Shown here in pieces: positions 52,552-61,495 of a stretch of DNA of 64,000 nt (position 1 is its first letter; every line of letters starts with the position of its first letter). A program made the translations under genes and the position numbers. The DNA is taken from the NCBI RefSeq assembly GCF_001427585.1, contig NZ_LMGY01000012.1:493691-557690 (forward strand), read 5' to 3'. The DNA comes from Pseudoxanthomonas sp. Root630. Lineage in GTDB: Bacteria; Pseudomonadota; Gammaproteobacteria; Xanthomonadales; Xanthomonadaceae. The notes below the pieces were generated by a model. It saw nothing but the letters and a program-made list of their open reading frames with translations. It had not been told where the DNA came from and did not search any database.

Positions 52552-52926
52552 TCAGGTGCGCTCGGGGGCGTTCCAGTCCTTGAACAGGTCGGCGAACTCG
52601 ATTTCCGCGAAGTCCTGATACTCGCCCGCATCGTAGAAGCGGCCGTAGCAGTTCTTGCAGCTCTCGAACCAGATGTGCGGCTGCTGCGGATCGACCATGC
52701 GGATCAGGTCCCGATTGCCGATGCACACCGGGCACTTGATCCGGTCCACCTTGTTGCACGCCTCGCCTTGCGCCGCGTCCCCGGTGTCGATCTCTTCGGC
52801 ACGATGCTTGAGCGTCTCGTGCGCCATCATCTCGAACCACAACCCCTTGCACTGCGTACACCGGTGCGCACTGGCTTCGGGTTCGACGATCAGCTCCATC
52901 ACGCTATGGCACTTGGGGCATTGCAT
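52552..52926 (-). CDS. Zinc-ribbon (zf-TFIIB) protein
   Basis: A 124-residue protein beginning MQCPKCHSVMELI with the second half of the ribbon HRCTQCKGLWF, and a second set CPVCIGNRD and CKNCYGRFYDAGEY. The Cys4-plus-GLWF/GRFYD pattern is that of zf-TFIIB domain proteins. Function unknown. ATG 52926 has GGAG upstream. It converges with the trp/HAD operon. Confidence 0.85.
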   Translation of the reverse strand: MQCPKCHSVMELIVEPEASAHRCTQCKGLWFEMMAHETLKHRAEEIDTGDAAQGEACNKVDRIKCPVCIGNRDLIRMVDPQQPHIWFESCKNCYGRFYDAGEYQDFAEIEFADLFKDWNAPERT

Positions 52927-53006
52927 GAGTGGAACTCCTGCGCGGGTAAAGGCGATTTTGGCGGATTCTAACCCGAATGCAGGGCCGGCCAAGGATGCCG
53001 CGTGCG

Positions 53007-53400
53007 CTATATCCGAAGTGGCCTGACGGCCGTCTGGGGCAGCAAGCGGCGGGTAAAGTACGCGTCTTCGAAATACCGGATCCTGCTGCACAGGATGAAG
53101 TGCGCCAAGTCCTCGTGCAGGACGATCTCCTTCTCGGGTCCCATGGCTTTCAGTTCCAGCACCTCAGCTGTCGGAGACACTCCGTCCCTGGTCATGCGAC
53201 CGGGTCCGGGCTCGCCGCTGGATCGTCGTGTAGCCCAGCATCTCGGAGTAATCGTTGGCATCCTGCTGCCCGCGGGGCGCATAGATGATCTGCAGCGCAT
53301 GCTTGGTGATGATGGTGCGGGAAAGCTCCTTTCCATAGACCGCATCCAGCTGCGCCATCGACTGGACGATCGGAAGCAGCCTGAGGTTGTACCTCGCCAT
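53007..53400 (-). pseudogene. TraG/VirD4-type conjugal coupling protein, C-terminal remnant
   Basis: One frame gives MARYNLRLLPIVQSMAQLDA, AVYGKELSRTIITKHALQII and YSEMLGYTTIQRR; the next gives VLELKAMGPEKEIVLHEDLA and CSRIRYFEDAYFTRRLLP. These are consecutive pieces of the C-terminal ATPase region of a type IV secretion coupling protein, joined by a frameshift at about 53165-53180. The N-terminal two thirds are missing. The 196 bases from 53401 to 53596 show nothing else. It marks an old conjugative element in the core region. Confidence 0.8.
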
Positions 53401-53596
53401 GTACGCGACCGACTTCGAGATTCAAGACGCCTGCTGGCCTGGAATGGAGGAAGGAGCCGGCGCCGACCGAACAGCAGGTGGTGTCACGGGAGCAGACAGG
53501 TCCTGCCCGCTGATTGGCGATGCCTTCACGGGCTGGACGACGCGTTGTTCGGCCCGCGGAGCCAAGGTGGGCGGCAGCTGTGCTTGATTCGCGGAT

Positions 53597-54352
53597 TCAG
53601 AACAACCAGGCGCGACCGATCTGGTACAGGCTGATTGAAAGAACCAGCACGCCCACGACCTTCAAGACGATCCGCTCGGACACGTGGCGCACGAACCAGG
53701 CCGCGAACGGCGCGGCAATGGCGCCGCCGACGAGCAGGCCGAGCACGATTTCCAGATGATCTAGGCCGATCGTCAGCAGGAACGTCAACGAAACCACCAG
53801 CGTGATGACGAATTCCGATGCGCTGACCGTGCCGATGGTGGTGCGTGCCTGGCCGCCGCGGGCGAGCAGCGTGGACGTGGCGAGCGGGCCCCAGCCGCCA
53901 CCGCCCGTGGCATCGAGCAGGCCTGCGAAGAATCCCAGCACGGGCACGCGCTTCACTTCCTCGCGCGGCATCCAGCGGCCGAACGAACGCACGAGGATGA
54001 GGATCGCCAGCGCCAGCAGGTACAGGTAGACGAAAGGGCGGATGGCGTCGCCGGGCAGGCGCGTCAGTACGTAGGCGCCCAGCGCGCCGCCGACGGAGCC
54101 TGAGATCGTGAGGCGCCAGAACAGACGCTTGTCGATGTTGCGGAAGTAAGCGTGCGAGGCGCCGGATACGCCGGTGGTTACGACTTCGGCCGCGTGCACG
54201 CTGGCACTGACGGCCGCGGGGGGAAGACCCATGCTGAGCAGGATCGACGAGCAGATCAGGCCGAAGGCCATGCCCAGCGCACCATCGATCAGCTGTGCGC
54301 CGAGGCCGATGAGGATGAACCAGAAGAACTCGCTGCCAAACTCCATCCACAC
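53597..54352 (-). CDS. TauE/SafE family sulfite-exporter-like permease
   Basis: A 251-residue integral membrane protein with about eight spans. The family signature is seen in WFILIGLGAQLIDGALGMAFG, AEVVTTGVSGASHAYFRN and FFAGLLDATGGGGWGPLATS. TauE/SafE proteins export sulfite, sulfoacetate or related organic anions; the substrate here is not predictable. It is transcribed away from the trp side, alone. Confidence 0.88.
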   Translation of the reverse strand: MWMEFGSEFFWFILIGLGAQLIDGALGMAFGLICSSILLSMGLPPAAVSASVHAAEVVTTGVSGASHAYFRNIDKRLFWRLTISGSVGGALGAYVLTRLPGDAIRPFVYLYLLALAILILVRSFGRWMPREEVKRVPVLGFFAGLLDATGGGGWGPLATSTLLARGGQARTTIGTVSASEFVITLVVSLTFLLTIGLDHLEIVLGLLVGGAIAAPFAAWFVRHVSERIVLKVVGVLVLSISLYQIGRAWLF

Positions 54353-54409
54353 GTTCCTGCCGGTGGGGGATCCGACATTGCATTCCCGAAGGATACCCTG
54401 TGCAGCCGA

Positions 54410-54898
54410 TTACGCTCCGCCGAGTGCGCGAGTGAAGCGGAGCGAACTTTCGGTAAAGCCGCAGGCGCGATAAAACGCATGCGCCTCGGTGCGATGCAGT
54501 GCTGTGGTCAGCTCGAGGCGTACGCAATCGGCGCTGCGCGCGCGACGGTAGGCTTCATCCAGCATCTGGCGGCCCAACCCGCCGCCTCGCGCTTCAGTGG
54601 CGACGACCAACGCGGTGATGCGGCAGATGAGCGCACCCAGCGGGACGTAGTAAAGAAAGTGCAGGCCGACAAGGCCGCATCCGGCCCCGTCCCGTCGCGC
54701 GAGCAAGAGTACCTGTTGGCGATCGGCGTCCACGGCATGGATGCGCTCGGCGGCCTCGCGGGTAGAGCAGGGGTAGCCCAGCTCCGCCAGCAGGTGCGCG
54801 ACGTCATCTGCGTCCCCCGGCATGGCGGGACGGATGTCGAGAGGTGGAAGCGTGTCGGGAGGCGCGGCCGGTCGCAGCGGTGGACCGGCCCGACCCAT
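54410..54898 (-). CDS. GNAT-family N-acetyltransferase
   Basis: A 162-residue acetyltransferase. The acetyl-CoA loop VVATEARGGGLGRQMLDEAY (the R/Q-x-x-G-x-G/A pyrophosphate motif), the preceding strand ICRITALVV and HAFYRACGFTESSLRFTR are typical. The first 20 residues are a Pro-rich lead-in. ATG 54898 lies 6 bases after the clp stop, so it is co-transcribed with clp. Substrate unknown. Confidence 0.85.
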   Translation of the reverse strand: MGRAGPPLRPAAPPDTLPPLDIRPAMPGDADDVAHLLAELGYPCSTREAAERIHAVDADRQQVLLLARRDGAGCGLVGLHFLYYVPLGALICRITALVVATEARGGGLGRQMLDEAYRRARSADCVRLELTTALHRTEAHAFYRACGFTESSLRFTRALGGA

Positions 54899-54903
54899 GG
54901 AGA

Positions 54904-55590
54904 TCAGCGGGTGCCGTACAGGACGACGGTCTTGCCTCTCGCATGCAGGGAGCCATCGGCCTGCAGCTTCTTCAGTACGCGACCGGCCATCTCGCGCGAG
55001 CAGCCGACCAGGCGGGCGAGCTCCTGGCGGGAGACGCGCAGCTGGGTGCCTTGCGGGTGGCTCATCGCCTCCGGCTCGCGGGCGAGGTCGTGCAGGGTGC
55101 GGACGATGCGGTCGGTGACGTCGAGGAATGCCAGGCGGCTGGCCTTGCGGCTGGTGTCCAGCAGGCGCCGGGAAAGCTGGGCGCCGATGGCGTACAGCAA
55201 TTTGGGGGCGTCGGCCGAGAGCGTGCCCAGGAACAGCTGGTGCAGGCGCTCGTAGCTGATCTCTGCCAATTCGCACTGGGTGCGGGTGCGCAGGATCACT
55301 TCCCGGCGGTCGGACTCGATGAACAGGCCCATCTCGCCGACGAACTCGCCGTTGCCGAAGTAGCCGAGGACCAGTTCGCGGTCGTCGTCTTCCTCGGTGA
55401 TGATGCTGACCGAGCCGCTGACCACGTAATACAAGGTGCCGGCCGGGTCGCCCGGGCGGAACACGTCGGCGCGGGCAGGGTAGCGGCGCCGGTGGCTGTG
55501 GGCGAGGAAGCGCTCAAGCGTGGCGTTGTCCGGCGTCAGGGGGCTGGCGGCGGGGCGAGCGGGGGCTGAAAGGGGGATGCCTGGGCTCAT
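54904..55590 (-). CDS. clp: CRP-like global regulator Clp
   Basis: A 228-residue CRP/FNR-family regulator almost identical to Xanthomonas Clp, which controls extracellular enzymes, polysaccharide and virulence genes and is inhibited by cyclic di-GMP. The cyclic-nucleotide domain reads YYVVSGSVSIITEEDDDREL, LGYFGNGEFVGEMGLF; the helix-turn-helix is LRVSRQELARLVGCSREMAG followed by RVLKKLQADG. ATG 55590 gives the usual length of about 230; the frame is open to 55719. It diverges from speD over a 185-base region. Confidence 0.95.
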   Translation of the reverse strand: MSPGIPLSAPARPAASPLTPDNATLERFLAHSHRRRYPARADVFRPGDPAGTLYYVVSGSVSIITEEDDDRELVLGYFGNGEFVGEMGLFIESDRREVILRTRTQCELAEISYERLHQLFLGTLSADAPKLLYAIGAQLSRRLLDTSRKASRLAFLDVTDRIVRTLHDLAREPEAMSHPQGTQLRVSRQELARLVGCSREMAGRVLKKLQADGSLHARGKTVVLYGTR

Positions 55591-55775
55591 GGTGGTCGCG
55601 GCTTGTAATTTCGGAAGCTTAGTCCGAATACGTAGCCGACGGCAAACGCAGGCCATGCAAGGGCTGGGCCACTCCCGCGGCGGCCGGCCGACGGGTGGCG
55701 GCGGACATTTCGCTGTCACCCCTTATGGCGCATAATTCGCCCCCCATCCGATACCCCCTAAGAGGGACCACCGCC

Positions 55776-56570
55776 GTGGTAAAACCCCTGCCTCGCCTGC
55801 GGCTGCAAGGCTTCAACAACCTGACCAAGGCGTTGAGCTTCAACATCTACGACGTGTGCTATGCCTCGTCCGAGGATGAGCGCCGCCGGTACATCGAGTA
55901 CATCGACGAGGAATACAACGCCGACCGCCTGACCCAGATCCTGACGGACGTGGCGGAGATCATCGGCGCCAACATCCTGAACGTGGCCCGCCAGGACTAC
56001 GATCCGCAGGGCGCGTCGGTGACGATCCTCATTTCCGAGGAGCCGGTGATCGACAAGAAGGATGCGGGCAAGGAGATCATCTCCGATGCGGTGGTGGCCC
56101 ACATGGACAAGTCGCACATCACGGTGCATACGTATCCGGAGACCCATCCGGACAACGGCATCGCGACGTTCCGCGCGGACATCGACGTGGCGACCTGCGG
56201 CGTGATTTCGCCGCTGAAAGCCCTGAATTACCTGATCGAAAGCCTGGAATCCGACATCGTCATCATGGATTACCGGGTCCGTGGCTTCACCCGCGACGTG
56301 AAGGGCAAGAAGCACTACATCGACCACAAGATCAATTCGATCCAGGACTTCCTGGCCAAGAACATCAAGTCGCGCTACGAGATGCTCGACGTGAACGTCT
56401 ACCAGGAAAACATCTTCCACACGAAGATGCACCTGAAGGAGTTCGACCTCGACAACTACCTGTTCGAGGAGAAGGCCAAGAACCTGTCGTTCAAGGAGCG
56501 CATGAAGATCGAGGCGCGCCTGAAGCGGGAGATCGAAGAGCTGTACCACGGGCGTAACCTGTCCGAGTGA
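55776..56570 (+). CDS. speD: S-adenosylmethionine decarboxylase
   Basis: A 264-residue pyruvoyl enzyme that makes decarboxylated SAM for spermidine synthesis. The proenzyme self-cleaves before the serine in [14 protein letters not shown]. Conserved [20 protein letters not shown] and [19 protein letters not shown] mark the E. coli-like long form. GTG 55776, preceded by AGAGGGA, gives [10 protein letters not shown], the start seen in relatives; the frame extends upstream to 55695. Confidence 0.95.
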   Translation: MVKPLPRLRLQGFNNLTKALSFNIYDVCYASSEDERRRYIEYIDEEYNADRLTQILTDVAEIIGANILNVARQDYDPQGASVTILISEEPVIDKKDAGKEIISDAVVAHMDKSHITVHTYPETHPDNGIATFRADIDVATCGVISPLKALNYLIESLESDIVIMDYRVRGFTRDVKGKKHYIDHKINSIQDFLAKNIKSRYEMLDVNVYQENIFHTKMHLKEFDLDNYLFEEKAKNLSFKERMKIEARLKREIEELYHGRNLSE

Positions 56571-56625
56571 CAGGGCCGCGGGTTACACCCCGTTGGGGTG
56601 GCCCGGGGTAACGTGGGATCAAACC

Positions 56626-56700
56626 GGCGGGACGACCCGCCCGCGGCGCAAGCCGCGCACCAGGACCGACGGCGGTCCGGAACGTGAGTTCCGGGCCGCT
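56626..56700 (+). promoter_or_regulatory. Guanidine-II (mini-ykkC) riboswitch with overlapping terminator
   Basis: Two hairpins with the diagnostic ACGR loops stand in tandem: GGCGGG-ACGA-CCCGCC (56626-56641) and GGACCG-ACGG-CGGTCC (56663-56678). These are the two ligand-binding stems of the guanidine-II class. The second stem shares its 3' arm with a competing hairpin, GCGG-CCGGAAC-GTGA-GTTCCGG-CCGC followed by TTT (about 56672-56702), so guanidine binding should prevent termination. The gene that follows 40 bases on is the guanidinium exporter gdx, the standard target. Confidence 0.85.
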
Positions 56701-56740
56701 TTCGCGTTGTGGCCCGGACATAAACCTGAGGAGAAGGCGT

Positions 56741-57055
56741 ATGGCATGGGTGTATCTGGTGTTGGCGGGCGTGCTGGAAGTCGTCTGGGCGGTCGGCCTG
56801 AAGTATTCCGAAGGCTTCACCCGCCTCGTGCCCAGCGTGGTCACGGCCGTGGCGGCGGCGGCCAGCTTCTGGCTGCTGGCGGCGGCGCTGAAGCACATTC
56901 CACTGGGAACGGGCTATGCGATCTGGGTAGGCATCGGCGCCGTCGGCACCGCCTGTGTGGGCATGTGGCTCTTCCAGGAGCCTGCCACGGCGGCGCGGCT
57001 GGTCTGCATCGGCCTGATCGTGGCCGGCATCATCGGCTTGAAGCTGGCTTCGTAA
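56741..57055 (+). CDS. gdx: Guanidinium exporter Gdx (SMR family)
   Basis: A 104-residue small multidrug resistance protein with four spans that exchanges guanidinium for protons. [20 protein letters not shown] holds the essential Glu at 13 and the Gdx-type Trp; [11 protein letters not shown] and [11 protein letters not shown] distinguish it from EmrE-type exporters. Older annotation calls it SugE. ATG 56741 follows GAGGAGA and lies behind a guanidine-II riboswitch, so expression should respond to guanidine. Confidence 0.93.
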   Translation: MAWVYLVLAGVLEVVWAVGLKYSEGFTRLVPSVVTAVAAAASFWLLAAALKHIPLGTGYAIWVGIGAVGTACVGMWLFQEPATAARLVCIGLIVAGIIGLKLAS

Positions 57056-57069
57056 GCCGGGACGGCGCC

Positions 57070-57711
57070 TCAGAGGCGGTAGGCCACGGCCTTCATCAAC
57101 TTCGAGGCGCCGGCCATCAGGGTCGGGATCGGGGCCGGAAGCGTCCGCGCGCCGGCATGTTGGGCATGCTCGGCATGGCGGGCCTCGTCGGCCTTCATCA
57201 CTTTCAGGATCTCGCGGCTGCGCAGGTCGGCGGGCGGCAGGGTTTCCAGGTGCTCGTCCAGGTGGGCCTCCACCTGGTGTTCGGTTTCGACCACGAAGCC
57301 CAGGCTCCAGCCATCGCCGCGCAAGCCGGCCAGGGCGCCCAGGGCGTAGCTGCCGGCATACCAGAGGGGGTTGAACAGGCTGGGGCGGCTGTCCAGCTCC
57401 CGCAGGCGATCGGCGCACCAGGCCAGGTGATCGGTCTCTTCCTGGGCGGCGTCCAGCAGGTGGTTCCGGGTTTCCGGGTCGCGGGCGACGGCGGCCTGGC
57501 CGAAATAAAGACCCTGTGCGCAGACCTCGCCCACGTGGTTGATCCGCATCAGGCCGGCGGCATGGCGCTGCTCGGCATCGTCGAGAGCCACGTCCGGGGT
57601 GTCGCCGGCCGGATTGGCGCGCAGGGCGGGCGGATTGCCGAAGACGGTGTCCAGGCCGCGCTGGGCTTCCACCAGCCAGCGGTCCAGGGGGGAAAAGGTC
57701 CGCGTGTTCAT
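57070..57711 (-). CDS. coq7: 2-polyprenyl-3-methyl-6-methoxy-1,4-benzoquinol hydroxylase
   Basis: A 213-residue di-iron monooxygenase for the last hydroxylation of ubiquinone synthesis. The iron ligands lie in [16 protein letters not shown] (ExxH type), [24 protein letters not shown] and [14 protein letters not shown] 57711 ([13 protein letters not shown]) is the family start. It converges with gdx with only 14 bases between stops and diverges from rplM. Confidence 0.93.
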   Translation of the reverse strand: MNTRTFSPLDRWLVEAQRGLDTVFGNPPALRANPAGDTPDVALDDAEQRHAAGLMRINHVGEVCAQGLYFGQAAVARDPETRNHLLDAAQEETDHLAWCADRLRELDSRPSLFNPLWYAGSYALGALAGLRGDGWSLGFVVETEHQVEAHLDEHLETLPPADLRSREILKVMKADEARHAEHAQHAGARTLPAPIPTLMAGASKLMKAVAYRL

Positions 57712-57762
57712 GGGGCCATTGTGCCGTGTGCCGGCCCTGGCGTCTGGTGGGGGATGGGCTGC

Positions 57763-57791
57763 TTGCAAGGGGGAGGGGTGATCCGTACAAT
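57763..57791 (+). promoter_or_regulatory. Sigma-70 promoter of rplM-rpsI
   Basis: TTGCAA (57763-57768) and TACAAT (57786-57791) with exactly 17 bases between them. Transcription would start near 57798, leaving a leader of about 84 bases before rplM, room for the ribosomal-protein autoregulation expected for this operon. Confidence 0.75.
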
Positions 57792-57881
57792 ACCGCCCCT
57801 CGCGCTCCACCCTTCACAACGCGTGGCAAAGTTCCGCCCGGGAAACCGCGGAATCCGCCCGACCAGACACACGAGAGTTAC

Positions 57882-58310
57882 ATGAGCACCTTTACCGCCA
57901 AGTCCGAGACCGTCCAGCGTGACTGGTACGTCGTCGACGCAGCAGGCAAGACCTTGGGTCGCCTGTCCACCGAGCTGGCCCGTCGCCTCCGCGGCAAGCA
58001 CAAGCCCGTCTATACCCCTCACGTTGACACCGGCGACTACCTCGTCGTGATCAACGCCGAGAAGATCCACGTCACCGGCAACAAGCTGGCCGACAAGAAG
58101 TACCACCGCTTCACCGGCTACATCGGCAACCTGAAGACCGAGACGCTGGCGCAGGCGCTGGAGCGCCATCCGGAGCGCGTCATCGAGACCGCCGTGAAGG
58201 GCATGCTGCCGAAGGGCCCGCTGGGCCGCGACATGTATCGCAAGCTCAAGGTTTACGCCGGCCCGAATCATCCGCACGCCGCTCAGCAGCCGCAGGTCCT
58301 GGACATCTAA
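57882..58310 (+). CDS. rplM: 50S ribosomal protein L13
   Basis: 142 residues, the normal length. [39 protein letters not shown] and [20 protein letters not shown] are the conserved L13 core. It is an early assembly protein of the large subunit. rpsI follows after 2 bases, the universal bacterial pair. Confidence 0.98.
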   Translation: MSTFTAKSETVQRDWYVVDAAGKTLGRLSTELARRLRGKHKPVYTPHVDTGDYLVVINAEKIHVTGNKLADKKYHRFTGYIGNLKTETLAQALERHPERVIETAVKGMLPKGPLGRDMYRKLKVYAGPNHPHAAQQPQVLDI

Positions 58311-58312
58311 TC

Positions 58313-58705
58313 ATGGCTATCACTCAGAACTACGGCACCGGCCGTCGCAAGTCCTCCACCGCCCGCGTGTTCCTGCGCAAGGGTTCCGGCAACATCACGG
58401 TCAATGGTCGTCCGCTGGACGAGTTCTTCGGCCGCGAAACCGGCCGCATGATCGTGCGCCAGCCGCTGGAGCTGACCAAGAACACCGAAACCTTCGACAT
58501 CACCGTGACCACCACCGGCGGCGGCATCACCGGCCAGGCCGGCGCCATCCGCCTGGGCATCGCCCGCGCGCTGGTGGAATACGATGAAACGCTGAAGTCG
58601 GAACTGCGCAAGGCAGGCTTCGTGACCCGCGACGCCCGTGAAGTCGAGCGTAAGAAGGTCGGCCTGCACAAGGCGCGTCGCGCCACGCAGTTCTCCAAGC
58701 GCTAA
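58313..58705 (+). CDS. rpsI: 30S ribosomal protein S9
   Basis: 130 residues. [20 protein letters not shown] at the start, [20 protein letters not shown] in the middle and the basic tail ending QFSKR, which reaches the P-site tRNA, are all present. It is co-transcribed with rplM; a tRNA-Gln follows 33 bases downstream. Confidence 0.98.
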   Translation: MAITQNYGTGRRKSSTARVFLRKGSGNITVNGRPLDEFFGRETGRMIVRQPLELTKNTETFDITVTTTGGGITGQAGAIRLGIARALVEYDETLKSELRKAGFVTRDAREVERKKVGLHKARRATQFSKR

Positions 58706-58738
58706 CAGACGCGCTACACTACGCGTCACTGGTTATAC

Positions 58739-58813
58739 AGCCCCGTCGCCAAGCGGTAAGGCACCTGACTCTGACTCAGGCATTCGGTGGTTCGAATCCA
58801 TCCGGGGCTGCCA
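58739..58813 (+). tRNA. tRNA-Gln (anticodon CTG)
   Basis: A 75-base tRNA with encoded CCA. The acceptor stem AGCCCCG pairs with CGGGGCT. The anticodon stem CCTGA/TCAGG encloses loop CTCTGAC, giving anticodon CTG that reads CAG. The T-arm contains GGTTCGAATCC. It is a normal glutamine tRNA, not an amber suppressor. Confidence 0.95.
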
Positions 58814-58841
58814 ACTTGAAGTCCACTGGACATCCGCAAAA

Positions 58842-58864
58842 GCCCGCCTCTGGCGGGTTTTTGC
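58842..58864 (+). terminator. Terminator after tRNA-Gln
   Basis: GCCCGCC-TCT-GGCGGG followed by TTTTTG, with an A-run before it, a bidirectional intrinsic terminator 29 bases after the tRNA. Confidence 0.85.
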
Positions 58865-58880
58865 GTTGAGGGGTCTTGCC

Positions 58881-59627
58881 ATGGTCGCGATGTTCCAACC
58901 TCCGTTCTGTCCCGCCGATGAGGCCGTGCGTCGCGTGCAGGAGCGTGGCTATGCGGTGATCGAGCCTCGGGCCATGGCCGACGCGGTCGGCATCGATCTC
59001 GAAGCACTCGACGCGTTGCTGCCGAGTTGGGATCGGTTGGAGGTGGACGGGTACCTCAAGGACGGTGGCCGCTATCGGCGGCGGCGGCATTCCTGCTTCG
59101 TCCTGGATATGGAAGGGATCGCGCAGGCGCCGCATCGTGCGCACTGGCAATCGCTGGACTACAACGCCTTGCACGGCGGCATGCAGCGCTGGTTCCAGCC
59201 GATCGAGCCATCCGTCGCGGAAGCCCAGGCCTGGCGGCAACTCCTGGTGGGGCTGGGCCGCTGGTGTTCCGCGCTCAAGGGCCAGCGCCCCTGGTATGTC
59301 GAGGCGCACCAGTTCCGCATCGATACCACCGACGGCATCGGCCGACCGACGCCGGAAGGGGCGCATCGCGATGGTGTGGATTTCGTTGCGGTGCTGCTGC
59401 TGGACCGGCAGGGCATCAAGGGGGGCGAAACCCGCGTGTTCGCCGCAGCAGGGCCGGACGGGCAGCGCTTCACGCTGGAGGCGCCCTGGTCGTTGCTGTT
59501 CCTCGACGACGAGCGTGTGATCCACGAATCCACCCCGATCCAGCCGCTGGACGGCCAGGGCCATCGCGATACGCTGGTCCTTACCTTCCGCAAGGACGGC
59601 TTCCAGGGCGGTCCCGACATAGGCTGA
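58881..59627 (+). CDS. 2OG-Fe dioxygenase family protein
   Basis: A 248-residue enzyme with the iron site HRDGVDFVAVLLLDRQGIKG (His and Asp) and, about 65 residues later, the second His in DDERVIHESTPI, with Arg in GHRDTLVLTFRKD to bind 2-oxoglutarate. The family hydroxylates free amino acids or similar small molecules; substrate unknown here. ATG 58881 follows TGAGGGG. Confidence 0.85.
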   Translation: MVAMFQPPFCPADEAVRRVQERGYAVIEPRAMADAVGIDLEALDALLPSWDRLEVDGYLKDGGRYRRRRHSCFVLDMEGIAQAPHRAHWQSLDYNALHGGMQRWFQPIEPSVAEAQAWRQLLVGLGRWCSALKGQRPWYVEAHQFRIDTTDGIGRPTPEGAHRDGVDFVAVLLLDRQGIKGGETRVFAAAGPDGQRFTLEAPWSLLFLDDERVIHESTPIQPLDGQGHRDTLVLTFRKDGFQGGPDIG

Positions 59628-59690
59628 TCGCCGCACGTATTTCGTTACAATTGAAACCATGGCGCGTGGGCGCCGGCATCTGGAGTTGCG

Positions 59691-60680
59691 ATGAAGCTGG
59701 GTTCCCTGAAGGAAGGTGGTCGCGACGGTACGTTGATCGTCGTGTCGCGTGATCTGGCCCGCGGCGCGCGTGCCACCGGTATCGCGCCGACGCTGCAGCG
59801 CGCGCTGGAGGACTGGAGCAATACCGCGCCGCGCCTCAACGCGCTGTACGAATCGCTGAATGCCGGCGATGCCGAGGATGCCTTCGATATCGACCTGCAG
59901 GCGCTCGCTGCGCCGCTGCCGCGCGCTTACGAATTCGTCGACGGCAGCGCGTACCTGCCGCACGTCGAGCGGGTGCGCCGCGCGCGCAATGCAGAAGTGC
60001 CCGCGAGCTTCTACATCGATCCGCTGATGTACCAGGCGACCAGCGCGGGCTTCCTGGGCCCGCGTGATCCGGTGAAGGTGGTCAGCGAAGACCATGGCAT
60101 CGACCTGGAAGCCGAGATCGTCGTGATCACCGACGATGTGCCGATGGCGGTCACGCCCGCGCAGGCCGCCGGGCACATCCAGTTGATCGGCCTGGTCAAC
60201 GACGTCTCGTTGCGCAACCTGATCCCGGGCGAACTCGCCAAGGGCTTCGGCTTCCTCCAGTCCAAGCCGCGTTCGGCGCTGTCGCCCGTATTCGTGACGC
60301 CGGACGAGCTGGAAGGCGCCTGGGACGGCAACAAGGTGCACCTGCCGCTGGTGACCCACATCAACGGCGCATGGTTTGGTGCGCCGGAGGCCGGCGTCGA
60401 CATGCAGTTCGACTTCTCGCAGCTCGTCGCCCACGCCGCCAAGACGCGGCCGCTGTCGGCGGGCACCATCGTCGGCTCGGGCACCATCGCCAACGAGGAC
60501 ACGTCCAAGGGCGCCTCGTGCTTCGCCGAGAAGCGCACCGTCGAGACGCTCCGCGATGGCAAGCCCAGCACGCCCTTCATGAGTTTCGGCGATGTGGTCC
60601 ACATCGAAATGAAGGACCGTGACGGCCGTTCCATTTTTGGCGCGATCGAGCAGCGGATCGAGGCCCAACCCTTGCCTTGA
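59691..60680 (+). CDS. Fumarylacetoacetate hydrolase family protein
   Basis: A 329-residue FAH-fold enzyme. Metal and substrate residues appear in DLEAEIVVITDDVP, GLVNDVSLRNLIPGELAKGF, SPVFVTPDEL and GSGTIANEDTSKGASC. With maiA immediately downstream it would perform the last step of tyrosine and homogentisate breakdown, giving fumarate and acetoacetate. ATG 59691 has GGAG upstream and the gene follows the dioxygenase by 63 bases, with a TACAAT box at 59646-59651 in the gap. Confidence 0.9.
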   Translation: MKLGSLKEGGRDGTLIVVSRDLARGARATGIAPTLQRALEDWSNTAPRLNALYESLNAGDAEDAFDIDLQALAAPLPRAYEFVDGSAYLPHVERVRRARNAEVPASFYIDPLMYQATSAGFLGPRDPVKVVSEDHGIDLEAEIVVITDDVPMAVTPAQAAGHIQLIGLVNDVSLRNLIPGELAKGFGFLQSKPRSALSPVFVTPDELEGAWDGNKVHLPLVTHINGAWFGAPEAGVDMQFDFSQLVAHAAKTRPLSAGTIVGSGTIANEDTSKGASCFAEKRTVETLRDGKPSTPFMSFGDVVHIEMKDRDGRSIFGAIEQRIEAQPLP

Positions 60681-60778
60681 GGACGCGCCCGGGCCCAGTG
60701 TGGTTGTCCGAAGGAGCGAGGCGGGCAAGGACGTGGATTCCGGGCACTTGATGGCGCAAACCGCGGGGAGCGGCTTGC

Positions 60779-61438
60779 ATGGCTGAGCAACTGAAGCTGT
60801 ATTCCTACTGGCGCTCAAGCGCCGCCTACCGCGTCCGCATCGGCCTGAACCTGAAAGGCCTGGTGTACGAGACCGTGCCCGTGCACCTGGTGCGTGATGG
60901 GGGCCAGCAGCACTCGGCGGAGTATGTCGCCAAGAATCCCCAGCAGCTGGTCCCTACGCTGCAGCATGGCGCGCGGGTGATCCGGCAGTCGCTGGCGATC
61001 CTCGAATACCTCGATGAGGCCTGGCCGTCGCCGCGCCTGTTGCCGATGACGGCGCGCGACCGCGCCCGGGTTCGCGCGCTGGCGCAGATGGTGGCGTGCG
61101 ATATCCATCCGCTCAACAACCTGCGCGTGCTGCAGTATTTCGAGCACACGTGGAATGTCCCCCAGGCCGAGCGGGACGACTGGATCAAGCACTGGATCGT
61201 GGAAGGCTTCACTGCGATGGAGGCCTTGCTCATGGAGGACGCCGCTACCGGTCCTTACTGCCATGGGCAGACGCCCGGTCTCGCCGACTGCTGCCTGGTG
61301 CCGCAGGTCTTCAATGCGCGCCGCTTCGGCGTGGACATCACGGCATTCCCGGCGATCCTGCGCATCGAGGAAGCGTGCCTCGCGCTGCCTGCGTTCGACC
61401 GGGCGCGCCCCGAGAATCAGCCCGACGCGACCGCCTGA
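60779..61438 (+). CDS. maiA: Maleylacetoacetate isomerase
   Basis: A 219-residue zeta-class glutathione transferase. The active-site motif SYWRSSAAYRVRIGLNLKGL (Ser-Ser glutathione site), NPQQLVPTL, QSLAILEYLDE and GLADCCLVPQVFNARRFGV are characteristic. It isomerises maleylacetoacetate to fumarylacetoacetate, the substrate of the enzyme encoded just upstream. Confidence 0.93.
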   Translation: MAEQLKLYSYWRSSAAYRVRIGLNLKGLVYETVPVHLVRDGGQQHSAEYVAKNPQQLVPTLQHGARVIRQSLAILEYLDEAWPSPRLLPMTARDRARVRALAQMVACDIHPLNNLRVLQYFEHTWNVPQAERDDWIKHWIVEGFTAMEALLMEDAATGPYCHGQTPGLADCCLVPQVFNARRFGVDITAFPAILRIEEACLALPAFDRARPENQPDATA

Positions 61439-61445
61439 AATGAAA

Positions 61446-61464
61446 AGGGCAGGTTTCCCTGCCC
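61446..61464 (-). terminator. Terminator of pilU
   Basis: On the minus strand GGGCAGG-GAAA-CCTGCCC is followed by TTTTCATTT, an intrinsic terminator about 30 bases after the pilU stop. It also lies 8 bases past maiA and may serve both. Confidence 0.75.
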
Positions 61465-61495
61465 TGGTCGTGGATCCCGCAGTGTGTCGCCGCGA

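Noticed and set aside
58739..58813. tRNA-Gln as the attachment site of the accessory island.
   Set aside because: It lies 10 kb inside core genes on the far side of trp, clp and rplM, and no copy of its 3' end is seen at the island edge.
58776..60818. A 680-codon minus-strand frame opposite the dioxygenase and FAH genes.
   Set aside because: It is a shadow of two well-conserved plus-strand genes and has no recognisable domain.
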